This document shows positions 31,910-44,384 of a stretch of 64,000 nucleotides of DNA, in pieces. The notes under the pieces are model-generated. The model was not told the origin of the DNA. It did not search any database and saw only the letters and a program-made list of their open reading frames with translations. The number at the start of each line of letters is the position of its first letter. Within the stretch, counting starts at the first letter, position 1. Where the stretch lies: positions 1,116,001 through 1,180,000 of the forward strand of contig JBCAQO010000004.1 in assembly GCA_039111635.1 (NCBI GenBank), read 5' to 3'. Position numbers and translations under genes: made by a program. This DNA comes from Heterobasidion occidentale. Lineage: Eukaryota > Basidiomycota > Agaricomycetes > Russulales > Bondarzewiaceae.

Positions 31910-34168
31910 TGTTCTTAAAATTCTCCATCACCTGGAATAACAGATATGCAGGATGCATGGAATTAGCAAGTATCAAGTGAGGGATATAGGGTACATTAAC
32001 AGTAGAAATCAGAATATTTTATGGCTTTTGTCAGGTTTTGTCAGGTTCTCATTTTCGGACTTTTGGTGTAGAAAATCCTTTGATTGGGAGAAGAGAAATT
32101 CAAAATTTGGCCAATAAAGTAATTGTTTTGGCCTCGCGCTTCGCGCTTGCCGCGGCTATCGCCGCAGTTTGTCAGGTTTTGCCCCTCGCGCTTCGCGCTC
32201 GGGTTCTCCCGTTGCTCACACGTGGGCGCCACGCTCCATCCGTAGTGCCATTCTTTTTAGATATGGAAGCTCTTCGGCGTAGCCGGGTTCCCACTGCGAC
32301 CGCCTCAGTCCGACGTGAATCGTTACTCACGGTCGCCGCTCAGCGACGTTGGAGCGCAGCTTGATCAACGCCTGAAGTACGAGTGAAGGTCATCATGGCT
32401 AGAAGATCGCATGTACGTGTACAAGAGCAAACCGTCTAGATGCTCGAGTTGGAGGGAGGCTTGTTATCCACGAATTTAACCTGTCCGTGTCCAAACTCCA
32501 AGCTGTTCCAACTTCTTCAGGGATTGTCCGCCAGGCCAGATTCATTTAGACCAGTGGACCCCCGTCTGATCATTTGCCCGCAAGGACAGTGGTGTCAATC
32601 ATAGCCATCCGGTCCGTCGAAAGCAAATAGCGGCCAATGGAAGCATGCCAATCGACTTGCAAATGCTCGAGGACACGCTCGCCGCCCGCTGCCGCCCTGC
32701 CAAACGATTTTCGTCTGCCCTGTCCACGAATCCCTTCCCACTCTCTTCTCCTGGTCGCGGACTCTTCCGCGCTGGAAAGTGAACGAATCTGTCTAGAATT
32801 TCAGGGTTTCCGAGCAAGGCTACAACAAGGTCTAGCACTGGTCTAGCAGCTATGTATCGCACCAGTATGCTGGCGAGCGAACAAGTAACAGTCTGGCCTT
32901 TCATTATGCCAGGAACGGCGTTGTCGGAGGCTTCGCCAGAATTTGCCGATCCGGACTTTCACTTCCGGCCATCCAAAACTCGACAATCGCGCAACCGCCG
33001 CTCAATCTCTACCACACAAACGGTCTCGTGCAGCGAGGTCGCATGACATCCTTATATTCCACCAACGGCGAGATGGTACCCTCGTCAGCTCTGTGGACTA
33101 TCCATCAGAGGCGTCAGTCCCCCAAAATCCCCATCGCATGATAATGTCACTGATCATCGAAGTGATTGCCGGGTCCCGCTATCGAGCATCGATGGCACAG
33201 CGCTTTCGAGACTTATCCAACCCCAACGCGATGCTTTAGCATCTCTTGCGCAAAGTTCGTCTTGGAAATCTGTTGGGCAAGACGCAGACGTGGCCATCGG
33301 ACATCCCAGCCGGATCGCGAAATGCAGCTCACGCTGATGGGGTGCGGCGACAACGCCCATCACGTTCGAAGCCGCTCTGTACTTCTAAGCTCTCTCACCA
33401 GCTCCCGCCCCGCTTATTTTCCCCTCAGCTGCCAGGTCTTCGTAATACTTATTCACTAAGCCGATCTCACGTCCATAGCTGCTATTCGGGCAGCTCACAC
33501 TATGGTGCGTTCCATAGAATGTCTTTATGGAGAGCACACAGGCCATCTGTGAACTCTTTGACACTCAAAAAGTGCTAGCACAGCATACGTATCGATAAGG
33601 CGGACGTGCGCATCCGGGAGGTCATGAAATATGCTAGCATTGATCTTGAGAGCCTCGTGTAACGGCGCGCTCGCCGACCTAGTACTCAGCCGTGCACGAT
33701 GTCCCTGAATTCACACTCCGCCCAATCGTCGGCCTGCGATATCGCCATCTTCTGTTCTACGCAATTATGGATGCGATGCACGCATCGCAGCGAGCAGCCC
33801 ACCTCGATCCGCCCCGAGGTCAGCATCGCTGACGTTTGCTGCCTGCTCGCAAGCGAGGTACATGCTATCGATCTCGCTCCACAGACGTCCATGGGCTTGC
33901 GTCCCTTTCCTCCCCGGCATCGCGCTCCGTCCAACTATCCGAACGGCAGATCCATGACGTCTAACCAGGAATTTCTCCAACCCTGTGGATTCAGAAGTGC
34001 CTTGCTGAGCGCCCGAGGTAACGCAATCAGCTCCGGCTTTGCGCCAACTTGCTCCGTCGCTCCGTCCTTTCGCCCTATATAAGGCAGCACGATGCTGCTG
34101 TGACCCGTTTTACAGCCTTCCTGTCTCTGTATCTCTTTGCTTCCTTGTATAGTCTCCTTCCCTCCACC
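31910..34168. other. Gene-poor stretch before the P450, with short repeats
   Basis: No supported gene. Contains a 16-bp direct repeat CCTCGCGCTTCGCGCT at 32132-32147 and 32184-32199, next to repeated GTCAGGTTTTG blocks. The minus strand at 33600-34000 has scattered phrases such as PLHEALKINASI that hint at a decayed ankyrin-type gene, but no consistent frame. A TATA-like CTATATAAGG lies at about 34075, 95 bp upstream of the P450 start. Confidence 0.35.
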
Positions 34169-36230
34169 ATGTCCGCATCGCCACTCCAGTTTATGGCGCT
34201 CTGCTTCATGGCTGGGCTCTTCCTCACCCTGTACATCTATATCCAGCGCAGAAAGCGCAATCCCCTCAACCTGCCATATCCCCCCGGTCCCAAGGTGTTC
34301 CCGTTCTGGGGAACCTCTTTGACATTCCCACAAGCGGATACATCTACAAGACGTTTAGGCAGTGGGGTCGCGAATTGGGTACGCCGGCAATCAAGTCGGG
34401 CTTATCAGCTGACGGGCTTTAGCTTGCCGTAGGATCGGACATCGTTCACATCCAGGTTTTGGGCACGCACATAGTCGTGCTCAACACGAAGGAGGCAGCC
34501 GATGACCTCCTCGACAAACGTTCCTCTATTTATTCTGATCGGTATGTCTTGACCAAGTCGAGTTTCGCTTTCAACCCTTCCTTATCAGCATGCAGGCCCC
34601 GCATGCCCATGATGAATGAACTGTAAGCTCAGGTTCGCAAGAAGGACAGGGCCGGTACTAAAGCGTCGATATCTTCCCAGGATGGGCTTCTACTGGTCCC
34701 TGGGCTTCACACCTTACAACGACTGGTGGAAAAATTCTCGCAAGCTCTTCCACAAGCACTTCAATCCATCAGCAGTGGTCCAGTTCCAGCCGAAGAAGCT
34801 CAAGGCTGCTCATGACTTTCTCCGTCGGCTCGTCGACGCCCCGGACGACTTTCGCGACCACGTGAAACTGTGAGTGTCCCGGAAGCTCCTGATGCCGATG
34901 CCCGACGGCGAGGTTCGCTTGTGTGTGGCTTGATTGACGAGCGCCGAACATAAACAGGATGGCTGGAGGCGTGATCCTGGACATCGCGTACGGCCTTGAT
35001 ATCCAGTCTCCCCACGACCCTTATCTCGAGCGCGCAGAAGAAGCGCTGGCCATAATTGACAAAGCGGGGAATCCAGGATCATTCTATGTCGACATCATCC
35101 CGGCATGTCAGTTCTGTTCCACTATGCTGTCAGACACCCTGTTGATCATGCTCTCTTCACTGATGTGAATCGCAGTGAAGCACGTCCCGGAATGGATGCC
35201 CGGCGCAGGGTTCAAGCGCAAGGCGAGAGAATGGCGCGCGTTTGTGGACATGTTTATCGCGCTGCCGTTTGATGCAGTCAAGACCGACATGCAGAAGGGG
35301 GGCGCGGTGCCGTCGTTTACGTCTTTGGCCCTTCGCGATATCAAGGAGGGCGATGATCGAAAGTATGAGGAAGAGCTGATCAAGGGCGTGGCGGCTACGA
35401 CCTACACCGGTATGACCAAACGCCTCATCTGTGCCTTGGCTCGCATCCTCACCTAGTGTGGTATTTGTTCACAGCCGGTGCGGATACGGTAAGTTCGACG
35501 TCACGCTCGTTGAAACTTCGGGACTCTGAGTCGTGAGAACTAGACCGTGTCGGTAATGGCGACCTTCTTCCTTGCTATGACAATGTATCCCGAGATCCAG
35601 CGCAAGGCACAGGAAGAGCTGGACAGCGTCGTAGGCACCGACCGCCTTCCCGACTTCTCCGACGAGCCGTCCTTGCCTTACACGTCTGCTGTCATGAAAG
35701 GAGGTGCTGAGATGGCAGCAAGTGGCCCCATTCGGTCAGTACACAAACTCGTCTGAGGTGCCCCATCTTCATAACAAGTGTGAACAGCATTCCCCACCGC
35801 GTCATGGCTGACGACGTATATAACGGATACTTCATCCCAAGGGCTCGATCGTCATCGGCAATTCATGGTGCGTCGTGTCCCTTTCACACGTCGCCTACTT
35901 GTCGGTGAATCCCACACGACCAGGGCCGTCCTGCACGACGAAAACCTCTATCCGGATCCGTTCGCATTCAGCCCCGAGCGCTTCCTCAAATCCGACATGG
36001 ACCCTCGCGCCCTCGTCGCATTCGAGCACGCATTTGGCTTCGGCAGACGCCTCTGCCCAGGGCGGTTCATGGCGATGTCCTTTGCGTGGGTCACCATGGC
36101 CAACGTCCTGTCGGCGTTCCGAATCGACAAGGCGCTCGACGAGCAAGGAAACGAGATCACGCCAGCGGGCGCGTTTTCGCCAGGGATCATGGGGTGGTTC
36201 CTACGCCGCATCGGTGAGACCGGTGACTGA
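34169..36230 (+). pseudogene. Cytochrome P450 monooxygenase with several frame breaks
   Basis: Microsomal heme-thiolate oxidase. The N-terminal anchor (FMALCFMAGLFLTLYIYIQRR) and proline hinge NLPYPPGPK are followed by SDIVHIQVLGTHIVVLN, the C-helix NDWWKNSRKLFHKHF, MAGGVILDIAYGLDI, the I-helix TAGADTT, the meander region and heme loop FGFGRRLCPGRFMA with its cysteine, ending GETGD at 36230. Most introns splice cleanly in frame. Breaks: a missing base in TTCTGGGG near 34306, which throws the hinge-helix A region out of frame; an extra G near 35700 that destroys ExxR (reading across it would give EVLR); and one-base losses near 35788 and 35836 (before GSIVIGNSW). At least three independent indels point to a pseudogene, although all lie in short homopolymers or at a splice border. 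The class resembles basidiomycete P450s similar to the CYP64 group. Confidence 0.8.
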
Positions 36231-37464
36231 TTGCCCTCGGTGTAGGACTCCTGAGCTGTTCGAATGCAGCATCAAACCGCGCTCAAAGGAGGCGGAGATG
36301 CTCGTCCGTGCTACAGGCTAGTCGCCTCCGCCACTGACTCTATCGAAGAACTCGACGGCCTCGCCCGCCGCGGCGTGTAGATACTTGTAGGAGACGAAGG
36401 TAAATATTGCGTTCCAATTGCTTTCGATGCTATGTTTCTCCCTCGCTGTGCTGTGGACTGCCCTGTTGTAGATCTACATGTACCACAAACCCCTGTAATG
36501 ATGACCTGCCGCGTGTCGCTGAAGGGCGGCATGCGGCGGATGAACACGATGATTGCGACGTTTAGATCTGGGCACGGAGTTTCGGAGGACACTGCTCGTG
36601 CTCGATCCTTGGAACTCAAGAATATTCTAGAGCCCACTCTGCACATTCCCTGTCACTTTTAGTACCCAGGGCTGAAGGTTCTTACAGGTCCCTCGTGGTG
36701 GTGACATGCAGTGTCTCCGCACCTGACCACTGCAAATCACTTCGAGATCGACCGGCATCATTGGCAGCTGTCCCGTTGCCACCGAGCCTCACCAGCGACT
36801 CCAAATCCCCAGGCCCGTCTCCTGGCGTGCCAGCAGCGCGCAGTCGGATTATTATTCCCGCACCGGACGTCCATCGGGTTCGTCTTTCAGATTTCTTAAT
36901 TGGAAGCTGAAGCGCTGAAGCCCTAAACTTCAGTACTTCAGTACTGAATGAAAACCTCTAGCCATGCAATCTCTTGACACTGCTCAATTGCATTGAGTTG
37001 AGTTATTCCGTGCAGGGGCAAAAATGGCTGGAAAGTTAAGCATGGAAAGTTAAGCATACAGTAAGTATTGGGCATGAAGAGGTCGTCACGGGCACGTATA
37101 TCGAGAGGGCCGTGCAAAGCAAGCACGCGAGCAAGGAATCCAAAAAAAAACATCCAGCAAAGCAACTCGGCGTGCGAGAACAGAAGGAACGAAGTGAGGA
37201 ATGCGGAGTAAGCACCGAAAAATACACACCACAATGAGCAACTCACGACCGAGATCTGGAGAAAAGAAACGAGAACACAAAACACAAAACAAAAACAATA
37301 CCAAGGGAACGGTATAAGTCGACGGCGCCGGACAAGATAAAACAGTCGTCGGCGGCCAGAACAGCAGTCTGGTAGCATAACGGCATCGAGCGATCATGAG
37401 CGCGAAGAAACGAGCCTGCGCATTAGGGATACAGTTAGCAATCCTCCAAATCTTCCCCACCCGC
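36231..37464. other. Intergenic between P450 and alpha-arrestin
   Basis: No gene supported. Several short open frames exist on both strands, none with recognisable features or a plausible splice pattern. The 3' untranslated region of the arrestin probably occupies the right end. Confidence 0.4.
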
Positions 37465-40400
37465 CTACGACGCGACCTGGCCCTGGTACTTCCGAATCAA
37501 ATCCCGCAACCGCGCCTGACCAAACGCCAGCCCGCCGCCCCTCGCCGGGGCCACCTCTTCCTCCACCTTGCCCTGCGCCTGTGCCTGCACCGCTGCCGCC
37601 GCCGTCCGCGACGGCACCTCTGCTATCGGAGGCACGCGCGGCGGCGCGCTAGGCTGCGCCCTCCCGAGAGCGGGCGCGCGCGAGAGCGACGCCGTCGACG
37701 AGAGCATGGGCGTGGCGAGGGAGGAAGACACGACCGCGGGCACAGACGCCGCCTTGGACGGGCCGGGGCTCGCCAGCGGGGACGACATCTTCGGCGTTGC
37801 GGCGCCCGGCCTCGACCGCGGCAGGCCGAGCAGGGCATTCGGTTTCGGTGCCGCTGCCGGTGGCGGTGGTGGGGACCGGGTGGGGGCGCCCGGCAGCGCG
37901 GGCGTGCTCGTGCTCGTGTTGGCGGAGGCCCAGATGGCGGTGACCGCGGTGACCCGCCCGCCCCGTCCGCCGCGCGCGGAGCGGACGTCGTATTTGGCGG
38001 GCGAGTCTGGCGGGCGAGGGGGGAACACCGGGGGGGAGTTGATTTTCTTGAGTGGGGGCTTGGGGGCGAGCGCGGGCGGAGGCGTGTTGCGCAGCGCGGC
38101 CTCGAAGCGTGCGCGCGGTGATAGCGGGGAGGTGGGCGGCTTGTGGGCGGTCGTAGGGCGGGCGTCGCGGGCGGTGGCGGAAGACGCGGACGAGGGTGGG
38201 TTCTCGTCCCTGGAGGGCGGTGCCTGGCGCGTGCGGAGCGTGGAGAGGGGGACGAAGCCGGAGGAGCGGGGGTTGGGTGCGGAAGAAGCGCCCTGGCGTT
38301 CTGCGTCTGCCGCTTTCGGGTCTGACGGAGCGACGTCGGCGGGAGGGACAGGAGAGGACGAGGGCGGCGGGGCTGGCGGTATCAGGGGGACGACCGGCAC
38401 GGCGGGCGACGCGGGGGCGGGCGACTCGGTACGCGGCGAGTCGACGGGCGGCGGCGGCACGTCCGGGTCGATCCTGTTCAGCCAGTCCGCGACGCGCCCC
38501 TTGGCCGCCTTGCGCAGCTTCAGCGCCTCCTCGTCCCGCCCATCCTTCTTCCGCCCACTCCGCCGCTCGCGCTCCTTCTCCTTCTCCTTCTCCTTGCCCC
38601 TGCTCCGTCCCTTGGAAGACGCGATGCTCCGTGCCTTGCCCTTCCGCGTGCCCCGCTCGCTCTCGCCCGAATGGCTGTTACTCCCCCTGCCTTGCTTCTG
38701 CGTCCGCTCATCCGAAATCTCATGCTCACCGTCCCCGTCTCCGTCCACACCACCCCCACCCCCATTCACAAACCCACTCACGCCCAAACTCACGCCCACG
38801 CCCGCACCAGCACCATGCTCCCCCTCCCGCTCGCGATCCCCAAACTCAGCCCCGATCCCAAGCGTCAAGCTCGAGATCGCAGAGTCGTTCACCGCGTCCG
38901 CGTCCACGTCCGCTACGCCCCGCGGCGGGATCGAGATGGGCAGCACCGCCGCCCGCGCGTCTATGCGCCTCTGCCGCTGCTGCTGGTCGCCGTGCTGCTG
39001 CTGCTGCTGCTGGTGCGGCGCCTGCACATCGTCAAGCTTCCGCGTCCCGACCTCCGCCAGGAGCCGCCGCTCAAGCGCGTCCAGCCCGCTCTCGCCCCCC
39101 GCACCCGCGCTCGCACCGCCGCGCGGTGGCTTGAGCAGCGATAGCGCGGACAGCGCGGGCGTCTTGGGCGCCGATGCGTCAGGATGCATGTACGTCGCCG
39201 CCGTCGTCGTCGTCGTCGGGAGCACGGGTGGCTGGTGCGGCGGCGCGAACAGCGTATCGACGTGCGGCGGGCGCGCGGCCCCACGCGCGCGGGCCTTGCC
39301 GGACGGCACGGGCGGGCTGGGGAGCGTCTTGTCCATGTGCATGTCCCTGACCCCGTGCACGTCGTCGTCCACGTCCACCTCCCCCGCGTACGCGCGCGCG
39401 TCCTTCGGCAGGTCGCCTGACAAGTCGCGCGTCGCGCGCTCAACGGCGGCCGCCATGCGCTCGAGCTCCGCCACGCGCGCGCTCTTGCTGAGCGAGCGCG
39501 GCTGCTGCCCATGCGGGTGATGCTGGAGTGCGGACGGTCCCGGGGCGGGTGCAAGCGTCTGTTTTGGCGAGGGCATGGGACGCGGGGAGAGGACCTCGCC
39601 TGACGGGCTGTGGATAGGGCTTGGGCTGTGGTTGCGGCTGTTTCGGAGAGGGCGGGATTGCGAGCGGGGGAGGGAGCGCGTCGCGGTACGTGCGCGAGCG
39701 CGCGGAGGACGGAACGTTCGTGGTGGTAGTGGAGGTGGGAGCGACAGGAACAGAGGAGGGGCCTGGGACGGGAACGGGGAGTGTGGTCAAGCTCGCCGTC
39801 GCATGCGGGATATGCACATGGGTCGTGTTGGCCGAGTTCATCGTGGCAGGCAAGCCTGCAAGGGGGGCGAGGGGTGCTAGAGCCTGCGGCACGAGCGCGG
39901 ACACGGGTGCGGGCACGGGGAAGCGGTGCGACTGGGGCGACACGGAGCGGTGGCGCGACGTCATGCGGAGGTGGTGCGTGAAGCGCGATGCGCGCTCGCC
40001 CTTGCCCTCCTCGGCCTGCGCCGACTCTGTGTGATGGTGGTGGTGGTAGCACAGGTGATAGCATAGGTGGTGATAGCACAGAAGGTGGCGGGAGGAGTGG
40101 GTGCGAGGGCAGGCCCATGTCGGGGTAGGGATACAGGCTATGCAGCGGGTGCGAGGCGGGGGCTCTGCGCTCGCCGGGCGCGGGGGGATGCCCGTTGGCA
40201 GTAGCGGCGGCGGTGGGGGGTAGTAGTACAGTTGCTGCTGCTGCTGCTGTGGGGCGGCGGGGAGAACGTAGGGTGGCGCGGGGGGAAGAACCAGGGTGCG
40301 TGTGGGTCGTAGAGCGCCTGCGCCTGTGGAGGCGGGGGCCGCGTGAAAGGGTAGGCGTAGGGGGATTGCGCGCGGGCGGGGTCGGGGTAGGGCGCGGGCG

Positions 40401-41761
40401 AGGTGGGGGCGTGCATCATGGGGAGCGGGGGGGACGAAGGCAGGTCGTACATAGGCGTGTAGGCGTGTGGGGGTGGCGGCGAGAGCGCGGGGGCAGGGGG
40501 AGGCGGGGGCAGGGCGTACGGGTGGAAGATGGTGACGGGCAGGTCGAGGTGGATGTCTTTACTGTAAGTGAAAAAGACGGGTACAGGGTCAGTATATATG
40601 CGTATGTATGCGCGTGTGCGCGCGTGCGCGCGCGCGCATGCGGCATAAAAAGGACAGACGACGCACCTCCCGATGGGCATCGCGAAGCGCACGTTCAGCG
40701 TGCATCGCACCTCGAACAGCGGCTCCTTCGACTGCGCGTCCTCCTCGCCGCCGTGCCGCTCGCCGCCCTTCACCGTGCGCGCACGCGCGGGGACGTCGAA
40801 CACGAGCAGCGCGACGCCCTCCGTGCCCGGGTGCGCGACGTACTCGGGCCCGCGGAAGTGCACCGTCGCGAGCGTGTCCGTGATCTGCAGCGGCGCGCGC
40901 GGCGGGCCGGGCGCGTTCGGGAGGTGCAGGTGCCGCGTGAGCGTGATTGAGAGCGACGAGTTCTGCGCGGCGCTACTCAGCGAGGAGAGGCGGGGCGGGA
41001 CGGGAGGGCCGCGTCGCGAGCGAGCGGGTGAGGGGACGCACCTTCTTGGTCGAGTGGTTCTTCACCTGGAGCTCGACGCACGCGCTCTCGCCGGCGACGA
41101 GGCACCCGCCGACGACGCTGCCATGGATCCATATCTTGCCGTGCTCGCCGACGACGACGCCCTCGGGATCCGCGCGATCGAAGCGTTCGTCCGGGACCTC
41201 GACGACGTCGACGTCGGCCTTGTCCGTGACGAGCTTGTTCTCGCCCTTCCATGCGGCGCCGACGGCCGCGCGGACCTCGTAGCGGACGCGCGCGAGCCCC
41301 GCGCCGAAGGTGATCGCGGACGGGGAGGTTGGTGGGACGGGGAGGCGGAAGAGGAAGGTGGTGAGCCCGCGGCGGGCGGGGTAGTGGTGCGCGGGGAGCG
41401 CGGGCTCGCCTGCGAGCGGGTGGGGGAGGACGGCGTTGGAAGGCGGAAGGCCGGGGCCCTGGAAGAGCCTGCGGGTGTGGAGGAAGGTGGAGGTGGCCGA
41501 ATGGTCCCGCGAGGTGAGCTCTGCGCAGACGGCGGCTCAGACGCGCATGGGTTCACGGGCGGGCGACGCACCTTCGATGGCGACGAGCTCGACGAGGATG
41601 AGGCCGATGCCGAGGCCTCTGTCTGCCCTGCACTCCATCTGCATCTTCCCGGTGACCGCGCCGCCTGCGACGAAGCACTGGTCGGAGAGCGTGAGCGAGA
41701 CGTTGACCTTGGAGTGGTGCGGCGAGGCATTCATGGGCTCTGGCCGCGTCTGGAGAGCCAT
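37465..41761 (-). CDS. Alpha-arrestin-like protein with very long disordered C-terminus
   Basis: Alpha-arrestins recruit Rsp5/Nedd4-type ubiquitin ligases to membrane cargo. The start at 41761 is MALQTRPEPMNASPHHSKVN. The arrestin N domain is seen in VSLTLSDQCFVAGGAVTGKM and LGIGLILVELVAIEG, then TFLFRLPVPPTSPSAITFGA and RVRYEVRAAVGAAWKG. The C domain begins near GESACVELQVKNHSTKK and continues with LQITDTLATVHFRGPEY, FEVRCTLNVRFAMPIGS and DIHLDLPVTIFHPYALP. From about 40500 leftward the protein is low-complexity Pro/Ser/Ala-rich for well over 800 residues, with a few islands (ARVAELERMAAAVERATRDL; GRVADWLNRIDPDVPPP; ARLRDLIRKYQGQVAS at the end). A Pro-Tyr motif such as PPxY was not clearly found. 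Splicing at about 39545-39590 (46-nt intron) is in frame; junctions at 39960-40330 are unresolved. The CAG/CTG runs near 38995 and 40235 are length-variable candidates. Confidence 0.78.
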
Positions 41762-42251
41762 GCCTGCGTGCGGGGGTATCTCGAGTACGTCGATAATAAG
41801 GATAGAGATGGCTACAGATTATAGACACGGTCGGTGAACGTTAGCAATGGACTGATGGCTGTCCTGGGGTGTTGTGGATGTTCCGAGAGGGCGAGGAGGG
41901 AGAAATAAAGACGGAGAAGAGGTTCGTCGAGGAGGAGGGTTATGTCGAGGACGGTTGCATTGTCCGCGACGAGGATGGATTCGAGGAGGAGAGGCCGAGT
42001 TGCTCAGCCGCAGAGATTCCTCTCAGGGCGACGCCACCGCGCTCGAACCGTTCAATCGCACGAACCGATCCACGACTCGGAAAGTCATCCAATACTAACT
42101 TATGTGGGTTCGACAATGATACAATACGCGGGCTAGACGAGTGCGGGAAATGGCTCGAGGCCCCTTATAGACGTATCCCGAAGACAAGAAGTAAGTGTTT
42201 ATCTCGCGCGAGGGTGTACATTCGCCCCCACGAACATACTATCCAACAAGA

Positions 42252-43654
42252 CTACACTTCTCCATCTCTCGCCTCTATCTCAGACGAATGAGGATGGGAT
42301 TCCTCGTCAATAGACGGTGTTGGATGATGGTAACCGGTCCGAATTGTCGATGTGCCAGGACGGGTATGACTTGATACGAAGCGCACCTCGGCGTGAGGTG
42401 CGTTCTGAGATATGTCCTTCCCAACGCTCATGTCCCAGGTGGTCCTCTGGAGCGCTGACAGGGCGATGACTGCGGTTGGATAGATCCCCTGCTCAAGGTG
42501 GGTTGAGCATTTGATTCATAAGGTAATGATGTGTCACGTACAGATAGCTGAACCGCAATGCCCGGGAGGATCTCATCTACAGACGCGATAGCGTTGAGCT
42601 TGTAGACAGAACACCAGGTCACCAGGAAGATGATCTGTCACATCACAGTGCGTCATGTGAGAGGCACACACGCCGTCAATGAGTACAATGCCGCTCACCC
42701 ATATCGCACAGTAAAGAGTCCCGGATTCGACAAGAAGAACGAGAATAGATATGGCCTGGGATCTATATTCCGTGTCGTTGAAGTGAGATCTTATAAGGCG
42801 ACGATGTTGCCTGTGACTATGTTAATTCGAGCAACGGGACTTGATTTGATCTACACACTGACCACGCTTTGATCGCTATTAGCGTAGTAGCGATGATATT
42901 GGTGGCCAGTGTCAAAGCGTAGATGACAACCAACTTGACCAAGCTAACATCGATGCCGATGACGGCGATGTATGTACCGACCCCCACTGACATGAAGGTC
43001 ATGTATGAATGGGTGCGAATTGGAACGAGCCACTTACGATTGGTTCCTAAGGAGAATAGCACAGGAAATATCAAGACTTTGACGCTGCGTTGCCACATAA
43101 CCCATACCCTCCAGAGTACAATGGCATCGCTCAACGAATACTGCAAAATGATCAACGAGTGCCAAAAACGATGAGACCAAGATACCCACATTGATAATAG
43201 GTAGGTAAATATTCGCAATAGATTCGGCTAATTCTGCAAGCTCATTGTCGGGGCTGCGAGGTCATTGGATCCTGTGGATTTATCATCGACCAGAGACCAG
43301 AGCTCATCCAGGATGAGGTCCATGTTGCCTACCCACTGCATAACCAGATGACAGGTTGAGACCGTGAACATGATGAACGTTGTTATCCACATGATGAGGG
43401 TTGCTCTTGTTTTGAGGCCTTTACGACTTTTAGAATGTCAGATAATCGTTATGTACCCTCTTCAAAGGAGCGACTCACGCGAGAATGTAGGTCGAAACTG
43501 CGAAGGATAGTATAGAAAGCACTGTGTACCGAATTCAAATCATGGGCAACAGGCAATGATGAGCCCACATACCGTAAAAGCCAGTCTCGCAGGCAAGAGC
43601 AATGATGAGGGGCTTGAGCGTTGCGTATGAATCTTGTGCGGCATCGTAAGACAT
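42252..43654 (-). pseudogene. 7-TM membrane protein, family copy A (frameshifted)
   Basis: Start MSYDAAQDSYATLKPLII at 43654, then ALACETGFY|VLSILSFAVSTYILA, a second segment IMWITTFIMFTVSTCHLVMQ, ILQYSLSDAIVLWRVWVMWQ, a segment VKVLIFPVLFSLG, LVVIYALTLATNIIATTLIA and a C-terminal exon GIYPTAVIALSALQRTTWDM ending RDGEV at 42252. The exon after TM2 has four G's (plus strand, 43250-43253) where copies C, D and E have five. That frameshift converts the conserved DNDxAEF region into an early stop. The remaining exons are well preserved, so decay is recent or the base was miscalled. The family has about 7 TM segments and no established function that I can name. Confidence 0.6.
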
Positions 43655-43923
43655 TACTAGCTACGCAGAGGGGAGCGGCGGAGCCAGTGGGTTGACATTC
43701 TGCAGGTATAAAAAGGGTCTGACCAGCTGATATCGTTGCAATAGCCGCTTGAAGTGATCTCGTTCTACTCAGAAAGGGAACGGAATACTGTACAGGGATG
43801 CCGTTTCGTGGACATTTCACCGGTCAGTGACAGCCTGTGTTTTGTTCGTTGGCTGATATGTCGACAGCGGTGATGGGGACCACCTAGATTGACAGATTGC
43901 AGGATGCTCCGCACGTGAGAAAG

Positions 43924-44190
43924 ATGGCTGATAAGAATTGGATCGTTGGTGCGCACAAATCTAGGATAGCATCGCGTCTCTCGTCGTGGACCACAGTTAC
44001 TTTTCCTGTGTGCTTTCTTCGACGCCTCACAGAATATGACGCAGGCTTTTGCGGTCTACTCGGAACGCCCATAATCGATCAACAGAAGCACCTCATCAAG
44101 GTGGAGGGTTTAATCGGGGACGAAGAGGCAGCCGGTGGGATGAGAGGCAGAGAGGGATGGGTTCTGACCATATCAGTTCCATTTTGATGT
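43924..44190 (+). other. Conserved spacer block upstream of copy A (open on both strands)
   Basis: Homologous to 54464-54620 and 56884-57060. The plus strand reads MADKNWIVGAHKSRIASR, and the minus strand reads VHDERRDAILDLCAPTIQ through the same bases. In the three copies most substitutions in this core fall at third codon positions, which are shared by the two frames, so the coding strand cannot be decided. It may be the remnant of a second gene that travelled with each 7-TM gene. Confidence 0.4.
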
Positions 44191-44384
44191 CTAGGTATGT
44201 GTTTACAGGTGTCAGGGTACGCACATCGAGATCTTTCTGATATCAGTCATAGATGCATGCAGCGTCGCTCTAAATGCGCCCGTCTCGTCGAAATTGACGC
44301 CCTCCTAGCTCACCTGCGCGGGGATGTCGGGGCTAGAACGCAATTACCCGCGTGCGCCTCTAGGTAGCGAGAACATTAATTAAG

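Noticed and set aside
33600..34000. Ankyrin-repeat gene on the minus strand
   Set aside because: Only one ankyrin-like phrase (PLHEALKI..) is visible. Neighbouring frames do not give a second repeat, so the call cannot be supported.
36311..36646. 111-codon minus-strand frame downstream of the P450
   Set aside because: No recognisable domain or clear splice neighbours. Left as intergenic.
37568..39520. 650-codon open frame on the plus strand
   Set aside because: It is exactly antisense to the disordered, GC-rich arrestin C-terminus. The composition is low-complexity, and the opposite frame connects through introns to recognisable arrestin domains.
40590..40645. Alternating CG/TG tract as a regulatory or Z-DNA element
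   Set aside because: It lies in an arrestin intron, and simple-repeat content alone does not support a function.
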